This document shows, piece after piece, positions 48,506 through 59,496 of a stretch of 64,000 bases of DNA. The notes below the pieces were generated by a model that saw only the letters and a program-made list of their open reading frames with translations, was not told the origin of the DNA and searched no databases. The stretch comes from Amyloporia xantha (Eukaryota > Basidiomycota > Agaricomycetes > Polyporales > Adustoporiaceae). The position numbers and the translations under genes are program-made. Where the stretch lies: the NCBI GenBank assembly GCA_036971615.1, contig JAYKKR010000028.1, positions 434,001 to 498,000 on the forward strand. Reading direction: 5' to 3'. Numbering within the stretch: the first letter of the stretch is position 1; each line of letters begins with the position of its first letter.

Positions 48506-50747
48506 CTAGGAAGAATAACACTCATTCCAGTGCTCTCCATGAACAAATTTGCTGAGATCCATTGAGACTGTGAAGGGAACTCCACATATTCTTTGGCAGC
48601 CTGGCCACAACAGCCCTGCACGGAGATGAAGAGGAATCCAAAATATAAGCTCTTTATTTGGCCCTCTGATCCAACCATTGTCATCCATGTATATGTCAGA
48701 CTTTGTGTTGCCAGATGGAGCAAAAGCATGCCAAAGGGGGTTATTCAATCCAGCAAAATGTGATGAGGAAGTGGAGGGGACAGCAGCCATTGGATTGTGC
48801 CAAATGATCACGGTGTTGTCTTGAGATCCAGAAACAATGTGCTTTCCATCTGGTGAAAATGCAACAGAATGGACAAAATCTCTGTGCCCTTCTAATGGCT
48901 GAGATGCTAGCTTGCCTGTCTGTGTATCCCATATGCAGATTGTCTTGTCCAGGGACCCAGAGACAATGCACTTTCCATCTGGTGAGAATGCAACAGAATT
49001 GACAGCCTCTTTGTGCCATTCCAATGGCTTGAACACCCGGCTGCCTGTCTGTGCATCCCATATGCAGATTGTCTTGTCATGAGACCCAGAGACAATGTGA
49101 TTTCCATCTGGTGAGAATGCAACAGAGTAGACAGAACTTTGGTGCCCTTCCAATGGTGGAGATGCTAGGCTGCCCGTCTGTACATCCCATATGCAGATTG
49201 TGTGGTCTTCATTTCCAGAGACAATGTGCTTTCCATCTGGTGAAAATGCAACAGAGTTGACAGAATAGTGATGCCCTTCCAATGGCTGACATGCTAGCTT
49301 GCCTGTCTGCACATTCCATATGCAGATTGTCCTGTCATAAGACCCAGAGACAATGTGCTTTCCATCTGGTGAGAATGCAACAGAGTAGACAAATGATTCG
49401 TGCCCTTCCAATGGCTGAGATACTAGGCTGCCTGTCTGTGCATCCCATATGCAGATTGTGTTGTCCAGGGACCCAGAGACAATGTGTTTTCCATCTGGTG
49501 AGAATGCAACAGATAAGACAGAATCTTTGTGCCCTTTGAATGGCTGAGACACTAGGCTGCCTGTCTGTGCATTCCATATGCAGATTGTGCTGTCAGAAGA
49601 CCCAGAGACAATGTGTTTTCCATCTGGTGAGAATGCAACAGAATTGACACAATCTTTGTGCCTTTCCACTGGCTGAGACACTAGGCTGCCTTTCTGTACA
49701 TCCCATATGCAGATTGTGTTGTCCGAAGACCCAGAAATGATATGCTTTCCATCTGGTGAAAATGCAACACATGAGACAGAACCTTTGTGTCCTTCCAATG
49801 GCTGAGACACTAGCTTGCGTGTCTGTATATCCCATATGCCGATTGTGTTATCATAAGACCCAGAGACAATGTGTTTTCCATCTGGTGAAAATACAACAGA
49901 ACTGACAGCCCATCTGTGCCCTTCTAATGGCTGAGACACTAGGCTGCCTGTCTGTACATCCCATATGCAGATTGTCTTGTCATAAGACCCAGAGGCAATG
50001 TACTTGCCATCTTGTGAAAATGCAACAGAGTAGACAGGACCTTCATGCCCTTCCAATGGCTGAGTAACTGGGCTGCCTGTCTGCACATCCCATATGCAGA
50101 TTGTGTGGTCTTCAGACCCAGAGGCAATGTGCTTTCCATCTGGTGAGAATGCAACAGACCAGATAGCATCTTGATGCCCTTCCAATGCTGGAAGCACTAG
50201 CTTGCCTGCCTGTACATCCCATATGCAGATTGTCTTGTCATTAGACCCAGAGACAAGATGCTTTCCATCTGGTGAGAATGCAACAGAATTGACAGGATAT
50301 TTGTGCCCTTCCAATGGCTGAGACACTAGGCTGCCTGTCTGTGCATCCCATATGCAGATTGTGTTGTCCCTAGACCCAGAGACAATGTGCTTTCCATCTG
50401 GTGAGAATTCAACAGAATTGACACAATCTTTGTGCCCTTTGAATGGCTGAGACACTAGCTTGCCTGTCTGCACATCTCGTATGCAGATTGTGTTGTCTTT
50501 AGACCCAGAGACAATGTGCTTTCCATCTGGTGAGAATGCAACATGTTTCACATATCCTCCATGTGCATTCACCTTCCAAACAGGAAGCACTGATTCATTT
50601 ACTTGACCTGAGCTGATTTGCTTGAATGTATGAGGGAAATAAGGGTGAAAGTAATGTGCAATTGGGGAGTTTTGGGATATCAATGGCAAGGCAGAGATAT
50701 AGATATGAGGGACACTAAGGAGTGGCTCTTGATATGCCACAATGAAT
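48506..50747 (-). CDS. NLR (NWD) gene, 3' half: linker and 14-repeat WD40 domain
   Basis: A 744-codon frame. It opens with the linker typical of NACHT-WD40 proteins (AYQEPLL, VPHIYISALPLISQNSPIAH), then 14 WD repeats of 43 residues (129 bp each, about 50570 to 48795), enough for two seven-bladed propellers, and a C-terminal tail with MDDNGWIRGPNKELIFWIP and DLSKFVHGEHW that is standard in these proteins. Repeats share an almost invariant frame (VAFSPDGKHIVSGS, TICIWD, QTGSLVSQPLEGH) and vary mostly just after the GH. The frame has no ATG at its 5' end: coding runs back as EFIVAY to base 50747, where the transposon begins. So this is the downstream part of the gene at 56322-59334, now cut off from its promoter. 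Confidence 0.92.
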
Positions 50748-50750
50748 TCT
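50748..50750. repeat. Target-site duplication TCT, left
   Basis: Directly abuts the CACTG terminus. Matches the TCT at 56319-56321. Three-base duplications are the rule for CACTA elements. Confidence 0.8.
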
Positions 50751-51096
50751 CACTGTGGCCGGATTAGGCCGGGACTTTGACCCATCGCCTAAGTGAAAAG
50801 TCGCGTTGCCCGAGTGTGTGGTGGAATAGAAGGTGAACACTGCTATAGTGGAATTGTAGCGTGAATTTCCCCGCCCTCGATTTCAGCCACCACTCTGGGG
50901 ACTTTGACCCTCTCTGCAGCATCAGTTTGACGCTCTCATTTCCTGACTTTTTTCCACCACTGTCCGAGCGTTTTTGGGTAGTAGTTATATACTAGTAGAA
51001 CACACGTCGGTATGAACGTCACACAGGGTGCTCATTAACATAGTAATGTATTCGGCGTGGGGAGACAATACCCGCTGTTATGAGCAGAAGGAAATG

Positions 51097-54000
51097 TCAC
51101 TCATCTACATACACCGCCCTCGCCAAGCTGCCACTGCGATCTACGATAGCCCACTGACGGCGGTCGAATACCCGTCCCACCATGCATTGAATACTCGTTA
51201 TGTCGACAACCTCGTAGCGGCCCGGCTTTGTATAGTAGTGTATGTCGAGACCGCCAACGGCGGGAGTTTGATCGAGTGTAGACGTTCGAATGCCCCCAAG
51301 AATGAGCGCAGTGCCTTCCGTGAGTTGCAAGGCCTCGGAAGGTTGGAGCCGTAGCAAGAAAATATGCTGGAGCTCACCAAAGAAGGTTCGCTTCTCAAGA
51401 ACGACTGGCCGATTGCGGTAGCGGGCATTCCGATCGACGAGCAGCTCATACTAAAGGACAGTGCCACCGTGAGTATTGTCAACAATGTATTATAATGATA
51501 CTTACGCGTACAAATGAGGCATCGCGTGAGTCCTCTCTGGTCATGCCTAGGCTTGATGTCCGAATCAGATCACCATCGTTGAGGATTTGGACCTTGCCCC
51601 ATTGTTCAATCTGGATGGGGAGGTTCATCCGGATGACATTTGCGGGTACTTCAAACCGGGTTGACAAGCACGATATGATTTTATTGAGGTTCGGAGCATC
51701 GCGCAGCATGCATGTGACTGAAGGCGCAAGCAACGCACAAGTGGGATCTTTGATAGTAATGTCAGCCGCAGCGAGTGATGTTGAACTGGAGAAGAATGAC
51801 TCAAAACGTACAACCTGATACATGTGTCTGATTGGCGCGAGCAGCCTTCTTCAGCGCGAGAGTTTCAGTGGCATCATAAATGAGTTTAAGCTGCGTAAGA
51901 CGAGCCGTGTCAAGCACGTAGCGATCGAGCGTGGCATACGGGAACCGACGACTTCGGATGGCTGGCTTGAGCATTCCACAGTAGCGTTCCATCGGGAATG
52001 CCCATGAGGCCCATACTGGTCCGGCGGCCTCAATACTGTCCGCAATGTGGAGTAAGGCGTGAATGGTGACTGGGCATGCAGAAAGGCGGTCGGGATCCTT
52101 TTGGTAGTATATTCTAGCCCGTGTCACCCCAGTCAATTAGACATCGATGCATGACGGCCGTTGTCAAGATCAAATTTAGTACTCACACCTCGTATTCCTC
52201 CACCCACGCCTTCAGCTGTGCTCGGACAAAACTGATCTCTTCTGCAGAGAGCTCGAACTGGAGACAAACATGAAGGGCACGGACAAGCTTCACAAAGTGA
52301 TGATAATACCGATCATTGCGAAAACGGCCACGTAGTAGGACAGGCGCAATGTATAGGGTCCAAAATGACCACGAGTCTGCGGTACATGCAGTCTTGTCGG
52401 TGGCAACGTTCGGTGGACGAGGGCCAAATGCAGATGGAATTGTCGAGCCAGCTGTGGCAGTGGCTGCTCCTATCGATTTCCAGATATCTGGTGAGAGCTC
52501 ATAATCCTCGGAGCCCGAGTCTAATCCCTTGTATTCACCTGTCCATAGCAATACAAGGTTTTTGATGACGTTTTCCCAGATCAGATGCATGAAGTCGTAA
52601 GGGAATGACAGTGGAAATGTAAGTGAGTTCAGATGCGAGAGAACAGGAGTCCCTTTGATCCCATATTCTTTCGCAAGTCTTTCTGATTCGCCTTCAGTAT
52701 GAGCACGCTGGACCTCACGAGCCTGTGCAAGAAATTTGTCATGGGTCCGAAGTGGGAGCTCAGTAGGTTCATAGCTGCGTGGTTGTGAATTCCCTGCGGC
52801 GACATCCGGGTGACGCGAGCGGTCCAGTGGGACATAATAAGGACTGCGCGGTTTGTTCGGAATGCGAACACCTTGGATCTCGCAAAGTCGGCAGGGAGTT
52901 TTCCCGTTATGGCCTTTCATACGCATGACCATTGAGATGGCAGGTATGTCGCCTGTCACAAGAATGATGAATGCGTGCAAGACAAACATTGCACTGGTGA
53001 GAATATCAAAGGTGGCAATACCGACGGCCAACTCGAGCATTTCCGTGACAAGGGGCCATAAGAACGAATCAAAGTCGGCTGGCTTTTTGGGTCCAGGAAC
53101 GACTCCCAGCGGGATGATGTATTCCTTATGGAATCGGATTTCAGGCGGGAGATTGAAATTGTACATGATCATCGGCCATGCAGTCTTGCTTCGCCGCCGA
53201 AAGGGACCAAAACCGTCCGTAGAGAGGCCGAGTGCGATGTCACGGGAATCACCAAAGTACGTGTGCTTGAGCGTTTTGTCACTGACAACGACACGCTGAC
53301 CCAGTTTGGAGCGATATATACTTCCATCGTAAATGTCCGAGATCTTCCCTGCCTCAGGGATATGGCCTTCAGCGCGGTGTTTCATTTTCGTCGCCATGTC
53401 TGTATTTGCGTAGAGTGTTTTTAAGCGTGGGATTAGCGGCAAATAAGAGAATCTCTGGCGTGGTTTTCCACGATGGTCGAGACGAGATGTATGACAATAG
53501 GGGCAAACCGTCAACTCGGCATGTGGACCGGCATAGCAACAACACGAATTAGGACAGCAATCATACAGAACAGGTTTTAGACCTGATAAAAATGCCACCC
53601 GAGTACGCATGCGATCGACTGACGGGACCGATGCACCTGGAAAAGCGAAGGGGAGCTTCTCAAGGGTCTTCCTGGTAAGATGGTCATCTGTCTTCAGGGC
53701 AAAAGTCCGTAATGTTGCTTGGTCTGTAGCACTGAGGCTGTCGACTGGCGGGAGAATATTTTGATAAATGTCAGGAACTTTGCTACAGGCCTGGGCCATA
53801 CAAGACAAGAGAACGCACAGGTAGGAACATAGGAGGCTTCAAAATCGGCCCCGAGCTGATCATATGCGGAGAGGACCTCATCCCCTTCCTCGGAGTCGTC
53901 AATCTCCGCTGACATCTCATCAATGTATTCGTTCCACCAGACCTCATCATAGTCATCCTCGGCATGATTTTCCTGCAGGCCATCGTCATGTTCATCATCG

Positions 54001-54485
54001 CTTTCATATTCTTCCACAGAGGCCCGATGGACCCGCCGATTCACATATGCACGGCTATCATGATTATATGCCTCTGCCACTTCTTGGAGGACCGCACCGG
54101 GGGTGATGGTAGCTAATCGTGACTCAGAACACATTATTGTCATAGCACGGGCCGTCAAACACTCACAATCTGTATCCACCGTCATCTGAATCTCTGCACT
54201 CGGCGTGGCCACAGACTGGTCGAAATCCAAATCATGATCAACACCGCTAGGTCCTGTGTCAGGCTGGCTGTGGTAAGCCCCCCCACGGTGCTCCCGCTGC
54301 TGCATATGTTCTCGGATGGCCTTCTGCTTGGCTTGTCTCCGAACTGACTCAACCTCCTCTACGAGACTCTTCTGATAGATGTACGAGGCTCGCACATGCG
54401 GCGCCGCTCGTCCTTTGCGGTGTCGCCATTCTGTTTTTGCGTCGACTAGCTTTCCACAGCAGCCACATAGGACATCTTTCGCCAT
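51097..54485 (-). CDS. Tnp2-family transposase (Transposase_21 type)
   Basis: Cut-and-paste transposase of the CACTA/EnSpm superfamily. Start at 54485: MAKDVLCGCCGKLVDAKTEW, an N-terminal zinc-type Cys/His region, then an acidic linker, a short intron near 53800-53840, and the catalytic part from 53780 on. DDE residues are visible: Asp in LSTDGFGPF, Asp in FPYDFMHLIWENV, Glu in FPMERYCGMLKP. A CPNSCCCYAGPHAELTVCPY Cys-rich motif and GHNGKTPCRLCEI precede or lie within the core. Later exons (52130-51840, 51790-51520, 51430-51097) give EQWGKVQILNDGDLIRTSSL, VDRNARYRNRPVV and end ARAVYVDE. All junctions I followed stay in frame, so it looks functional. About 1,000 residues. Confidence 0.88.
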
Positions 54486-54827
54486 GATTCCAAGATTTTG
54501 TGGCTGTCAGTTTGCAAGAGATACTGTAGGAAACCAGGGGATATAGAGGAAACGTACAAGTCCAAGTTGTGGATACTTTGAACTTACACACACACAATGC
54601 GACAGCCGTGATCACGATCAGCAGGGGAATGAGGGTGAAAATGCCAAAGCCACATAAATAAATATGACTCGTATATTAAGAACGTGCCACGCTGGCAGCC
54701 ATTTTTGTCCGTCTCCATCATCTCTGTCAAGCCACGAGGCTATCTTATACATATCCTACTGCGAGTTGACAACGTTCAGTCTACATTGGAATCATCCGAA
54801 AATCTAGACTCACATACCTCTCCCAGC
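54486..54827. promoter_or_regulatory. Divergent promoter inside the transposon
   Basis: The 340 bp between the two transposon genes must drive both. It is A/T-rich; an AATAAATATGAC stretch near 54656 could serve as a TATA-like element for the plus-strand gene. Confidence 0.4.
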
Positions 54828-55783
54828 ATGCCACATAGCACTGTTGCACCCGGAATAGCTGAACCGCTGTCAACAGCACACAGCGGAGGCAAATCTACGG
54901 GAGGCAAGTCAAAAAATGTGACAAAGGCAATGCTTCAGGGAGAAATTGCAGACCTTCAGAAGACTATCCAGGAGCTCGAAGGTCAGTAAAAGTGTCAACC
55001 GAAGTGGTGAAGTCTATCAGTTGAGATTGAAACGTGTCAGCAGCACAGCTAGCACATGAAGTTGCCCTTCGCGAGGCCGCTGAGGCTCTCACCATTCAGT
55101 TGCAAGCCAACCTGAACGCTGCTGAGGCTGCAGCTGCTACTGCGATTGCAGCGGCAGCCGCAACTGCAAACCAAGTAGTAGCAGCACAGACCCTGGGCGG
55201 CCAAGGCAGGAACATCATTCCTAAACCCCGCGGCGCTGGTGGATCGACCTACAACATCCGCAAAGCTATGCAGCTTCAAGGTAACAAAGACCTCTATTCG
55301 AGCATCCTGGTCAGCATCTGTCTATTATATCTGCGGGCAAGAGTATCATTACTCACTATCAACACCAGAGGACCATCCGTGACCTTGTGATGGCATCGAA
55401 GATGGACTGGACAAAGGACTACAATCATCAGAACCCGTTGACCCTGGGAAAACTGTTTAGGGCTGTAAGCTCACCTCTTTGTATGCTGCTGTCTAATGTC
55501 GAATAGTAGGCTTATCATGCTAATCTGATAGTGCGAACAACACCAACCATACCTCGCAAACTTTGAGAATAGCTGGGCCACCGGTGATCTTATCAAGCAG
55601 TTCATGAGGAACCGCCGCAAGCACAGCGTCCGAAAGGGATATCTGCAGCCGCGCGCACAACGTATGCAGACCGGAGCCAGAGGCGCTATGACCGCGGGCG
55701 GCCCCAGTGCCAGTGTGGACAAAGAGAATACCCCTGTCAACGAGGAGCAAGACGAGGAAGACGATGATAGTATGTATGAGTGA
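54828..55783 (+). CDS. Second CACTA-element protein, coiled-coil, unknown function
   Basis: Start MPHSTVAPGIAEPLSTAHSG at 54828. Exons join as KAMLQGEIADLQKTIQELE, then AHEVALREAAEALTIQL and an Ala-rich helix (LNAAEAAAATAIAAAAATAN), then PKPRGAGGSTYNIRKAMQLQ, RDLVMASKMDWTKDYNHQN, LANFENSWATGDLIKQFM, RNRRKHSVRKGYLQPRAQRM, ending in an acidic tail with NEEQDEEDDDSMYE. About 235 residues, with three or four introns. An N-terminal coiled coil plus a basic C-terminal region would suit a DNA-binding accessory factor such as plant TnpA, which binds subterminal repeats. That analogy is inference; no homology was recognised. Confidence 0.7.
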
Positions 55784-56318
55784 TACTACGCCAGCGGGAT
55801 GGTGGGAGGTAGAGAGGAGTGACGAGAACAAGAGCAGAGCGTGTACGTGTTTGTCGATGCTTGAGGTTCGCGAAGCTCCATACACGTGTATTGTAACGCC
55901 TCGTGTGTATGAGGATTCTTTGGGAATTCAGATCCTCATTTAGTGGTTGAAATTCCTCAATGTGCTGAGTGTGCAATGTGTCTCAAAATCACCTTCAATA
56001 TGAGTGGTCTTCGACCGGAAGGCAGTAGCGAAGTTCATCTGAACGGTGGTTGAACTTCAATATATTGAGACGGCAGGAAATCACCCATGTGCCGAGTAGT
56101 TAATTCAATCGTACAATGCGGGAAAATACCATACGTCAGCGAACGCAATGGGTGGTGAATCCGGGCATATAAGTGGCGAAATAGCCCATGTAGGACGATC
56201 GCACTGCGCGGTTGAATAACATCAGATGGAGATGAAAAAACCTAGTGCTCTATGCGACTTTGCTTATGGCGGTGGGTGGCCTGCTAGGTGAATTTCACGA
56301 CCGGGTGCCGCCACAGTG
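55784..56318. repeat. Right subterminal region of the transposon
   Basis: Non-coding, with several related motifs (TGGTTGAAATTCC, GTGGTTGAACTTC, GCGGTTGAATAAC; and AAATCACCCATGT, GAAATAGCCCATGT) of the kind bound by accessory transposition proteins. Ends at the CACAGTG terminus. Confidence 0.55.
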
Positions 56319-56321
56319 TCT
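56319..56321. repeat. Target-site duplication TCT, right
   Basis: Follows the CAGTG terminus immediately; partner of 50748-50750. Confidence 0.8.
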
Positions 56322-59300
56322 GCACAGTCCTTTGCTAGCATCTGTAGATGAGGTGATGATGGTGCATCCTATTGACTGGGTGTCAGCATTTATAGGGGAT
56401 ATATAAAATGTTAAGACTCACATTGCAAATTCTTTGTAATGTCTGTAATGTAATAGACACATTGTCCATTTTGTCAAGTATGGACATGACCTCCAGCCAA
56501 TAGAGAAATTTGCTGCCAAGTAGCTCTTCTATCTTGCCAAGAAGGACAAAAGATTGATTTGACTGTAGCCAATGATCTGTCCAGTGTTGACATGTGTATG
56601 CCAAATGTCCAGCAATTTTTATGGGTTCTTTCTGCTCTTTATTGCTGTAATGAGAGTCCTTGATTTGTGTCACATTGAAAAACAGCTGTGAAGTCATGAC
56701 CTGCATGCAGTTTTTGGCAAGATTATGGTGGGTGGAATCAGGAATAATAGTCCATATCTTGTTTTCTGATCGCTTGGGATCCAGAAGATAGTCAGGAAAA
56801 GAAGCATGATATAATAGGACAGTGTCATTCTTGTCTGATGGAACTTGAATGACTGAATGAAAAGATTCTAAAACTCCAGAAACTTCATCTTCCTCCATAT
56901 CAAGCAGCTGTGCAATACTCTGGATGGAGAGTGGTTCCAAAAGGCACACAATGCAAGCGAGAACCTGCATCCTTTGATTGACCTCCTCTTCCTGCAGATT
57001 TTGAAAGGCAGCATCCAAGATAAGTTCATAAATCCCATCAATGGATTTAGTTGCCTGCAGTGTTTCAGAATTAACTAGGTCTTCAAGCCGTTTCCAAGGA
57101 ATAGCATTTGACTGGCCAATATACTTGCATAGAGTAGATGCATAGATGAAGAGGTTGCCAGCATACAAAGCCAGAGTAGCCACTTTCTGAGGAGGCCATT
57201 CAGGTTCATAATGCTTTCTGAGGCTAGTGATTTTACCCAGTTCAGTAGACATATAATGGTGGATATCAGCCTGGATAATTTGGCTGTCAACCTCATGAAC
57301 TCGTAAAACAGAGGGGGGGTATATTCCTTGTTCAAAGGCACCCCGAATTTGAGATTCAGGTCTGCTGGATATGAAGAACTTGATGGGAAGAGCTGATATA
57401 TGATTGAGGATGATTTGAAGAAAATCCCTTGTGGCATCAGGATCTGAACATTCATCAAGGGCATCCACAATGATTATCATGGGAATAGGTGGTGGCATGA
57501 GATAGGCAGCTTGGAGTGGCAGGACAATCAAAGAGTTGAACTGCTCAGACATGGAGAAATGGATAGGAGATTGGCCTTTGATTGCTTCCACCAATGAATT
57601 CTGAAATCCTGGAATTCTATGGGCCAATCTGTAAGCCAGAGAAGGAAGTATCCTTTTGACATCACTGCAATTTGCAGATGCCCGTGAACAGAAGAAACTG
57701 GCTGCAAGAAGCTTCTCATCAAGAAGTTGATGAGACAATGTTTCTGCAATTGTTGTTTTTCCTGTACCAGCCATTCCAGCCATCCAGAAGACTTGTTCAC
57801 TGTTAGGGTTGATGGCCCATTGGTGAAGTTGATGGAGAACTTCCACTCGGGTGTCAGCCATACATGTTGCACGGTCTCCACATTTTGCCTCTGACTCAGG
57901 AACTGTGCCAAGTTCACCAAGCAGGCCTGAAAACGACATCAATACAACACAATACTAGATGATTTCTCCAACTCACTGTAATCAAAATGCTCTGTGGCAA
58001 TCTTGTTTGTCGTCATAGATATCTGGTGTGTTTCTGCAGTAATTTCATGAGTTGCTAGCTGTATGTCCAACTGCTACAAGTTAGTTATGCTGATGGGCTC
58101 AAGTAGATGAAGCAATTATACCACAAAGACCTTGAATGCATCATCAATCCCACAAAAGTCTCGAGCAATATCTTGTACATCACTAGGTGCAGTCACAGCA
58201 CGCTCAGCTACTTGACGCTCCATCTTTGTATTAATATCTGTTATCTTCTTCTTGATGTTTCTGTTCCATAGTTCATATTAAAGCTGCTGTCATTAACAGG
58301 CTGCAGACTACATACATTGAGAACTTGTCCAAAGCAGTTTTGAGATGGGGAGAAATGTTTTCATATGGATACTCCAGAACTGAATACAGTGCTGCAAGCT
58401 CATTGTAAAGCTGGGAAAAATCTGCAGTGGCACCCTTTGTTGTCTATTAAATGTAAGTCAATAAGTCAAACCTAGAAAATAAAATAAGCTTATCCTCACT
58501 GTAACCCGATCAACAAAAACTTTTGCAGCACTAACTACTAGCTTGAGTGGTGGGAAAGTATCTGAGAACTTTTCTATAATTTCAAGAGCAGATGCAAGGG
58601 AATCCCAAGCTACACCATGCTCTGGGGAAGCAGGGTTAAGAAGTGATCTGAATGGATCATCAGCCGGAGCCAAAACACCCGGGAAGGCATCACTCTGATC
58701 GGCATGAGCATCAAGAGTAGATTTAGGCAATGAGGCCCCGTGATCGACGGTCCGTTGATCAAGTGCAGCGGATGCACCGCTGTTCACAAGTCCTAGCAAG
58801 GAGGAACTGGACGCCGCCGATCGTGCATCGGACATGTCAAAGGGAGATCCACTCGGATCAGGGTGATCGTGAGGAGTAGATTCGCGTCCTGAGTTATCGG
58901 GTTTGGGCATCGCTCGGTTAGATGATGCGGATGGACCACTGTCCTTGAGTCCTGGGGAGAGCGATGGAAGCGCAGCCGGTCGTGGCTCCTCGAAAATCCC
59001 GTGAATGGATTCACTCTCATCAGGTTGGAAGATAGATGCACTGGGCTCGATGTTCGCTCGACGTGATGACGCGGACGTGTTGCTAACCGCAAGCGACGAA
59101 CGGCCATGGCGCGGAAGGTGAATTCTGTCCACAATGCGATCGAGCAACTTGGGCTTCTGATGAGAAGACCCATGTTCTCCCACCGGCTCAGGAGTAGATC
59201 CTGTTTCACCTATCGGAGGTGGGCTTTCCGCGGACGTGCTGGAAGGCGGACCGACGGTTTCTAAGGAAATGGATCGTGTTCCCCAGACGGCTGATAGAAC

Positions 59301-59334
59301 GGCCTGTAGAACGCGTGTCCTTGGGTGCAGACAT
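56322..59334 (-). pseudogene. NLR (NWD) gene, 5' half: N-terminal and NACHT domains, disrupted by transposon
   Basis: A STAND NTPase of the fungal NLR class, whose best known members (Podospora HET-E/HET-D) act in non-self recognition. Start uncertain: MSAPKDT at 59334 joined by a possible 52 nt intron to TVGPPSSTSAE. Then a Ser/Pro-rich disordered part, KPKLLDRIVDRIHLPRHGRS, a helical region (ALEIIEKFSDTFPPLKLVVS, QLYNELAALYSVLEYPYENI) split by several introns to 57943, and the NACHT exon: CMADTRVEVLHQL, Walker A GMAGTGKTTIAETLS, Walker B IIVDALDEC, FFISSRPE, then the winged helix LACIVCLLEPLSIQSIAQL and LLYHASFPDYLLD. The last full exon ends at 56422 (LQRICN); after an 80 nt intron, 20 nt of the next exon (MLAKDC) remain before the transposon at 56321. 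Without splicing, the frame ends at 56383. Confidence 0.85.
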
Positions 59335-59496
59335 GATACTGTATGTCGAAATTTCGAGATGTAAAAGGCTGAATGCTGAAGGCTTGGAGAGTCTGCAGAG
59401 ATGAGTCGCAAAGCAAAGCGATGCTAGGGAACGCGTGTTCCAAGCACTGCACTTAGCTTGGCTTTGTTTACTTCTTCGCACGAAGTTCACGTGCAT

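Larger units (their letters stand above)
50751..56318. mobile_element. CACTA-type (tnp2) DNA transposon inserted in an NLR exon, 5568 bp
   Basis: Starts CACTGTGGCCGG and ends GCCGCCACAGTG, so the termini are inverted for 9 bp without mismatch (CACTGTGGC) and imperfectly beyond. The left subterminal region has two copies of GGGACTTTGACCC (about 50771 and 50898), and the right end has repeated GGTTGAA-type motifs. Flanked by TCT on both sides. It carries a tnp2 transposase gene (minus) and a second gene (plus) transcribed away from each other. The transposase appears intact, so the element may be young or still active. Confidence 0.92.

Noticed and set aside
48741..50169. Several 70-106 codon frames inside the WD40 gene on both strands
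   Set aside because: Shadow frames repeated by the 129 bp periodicity of the WD repeats.
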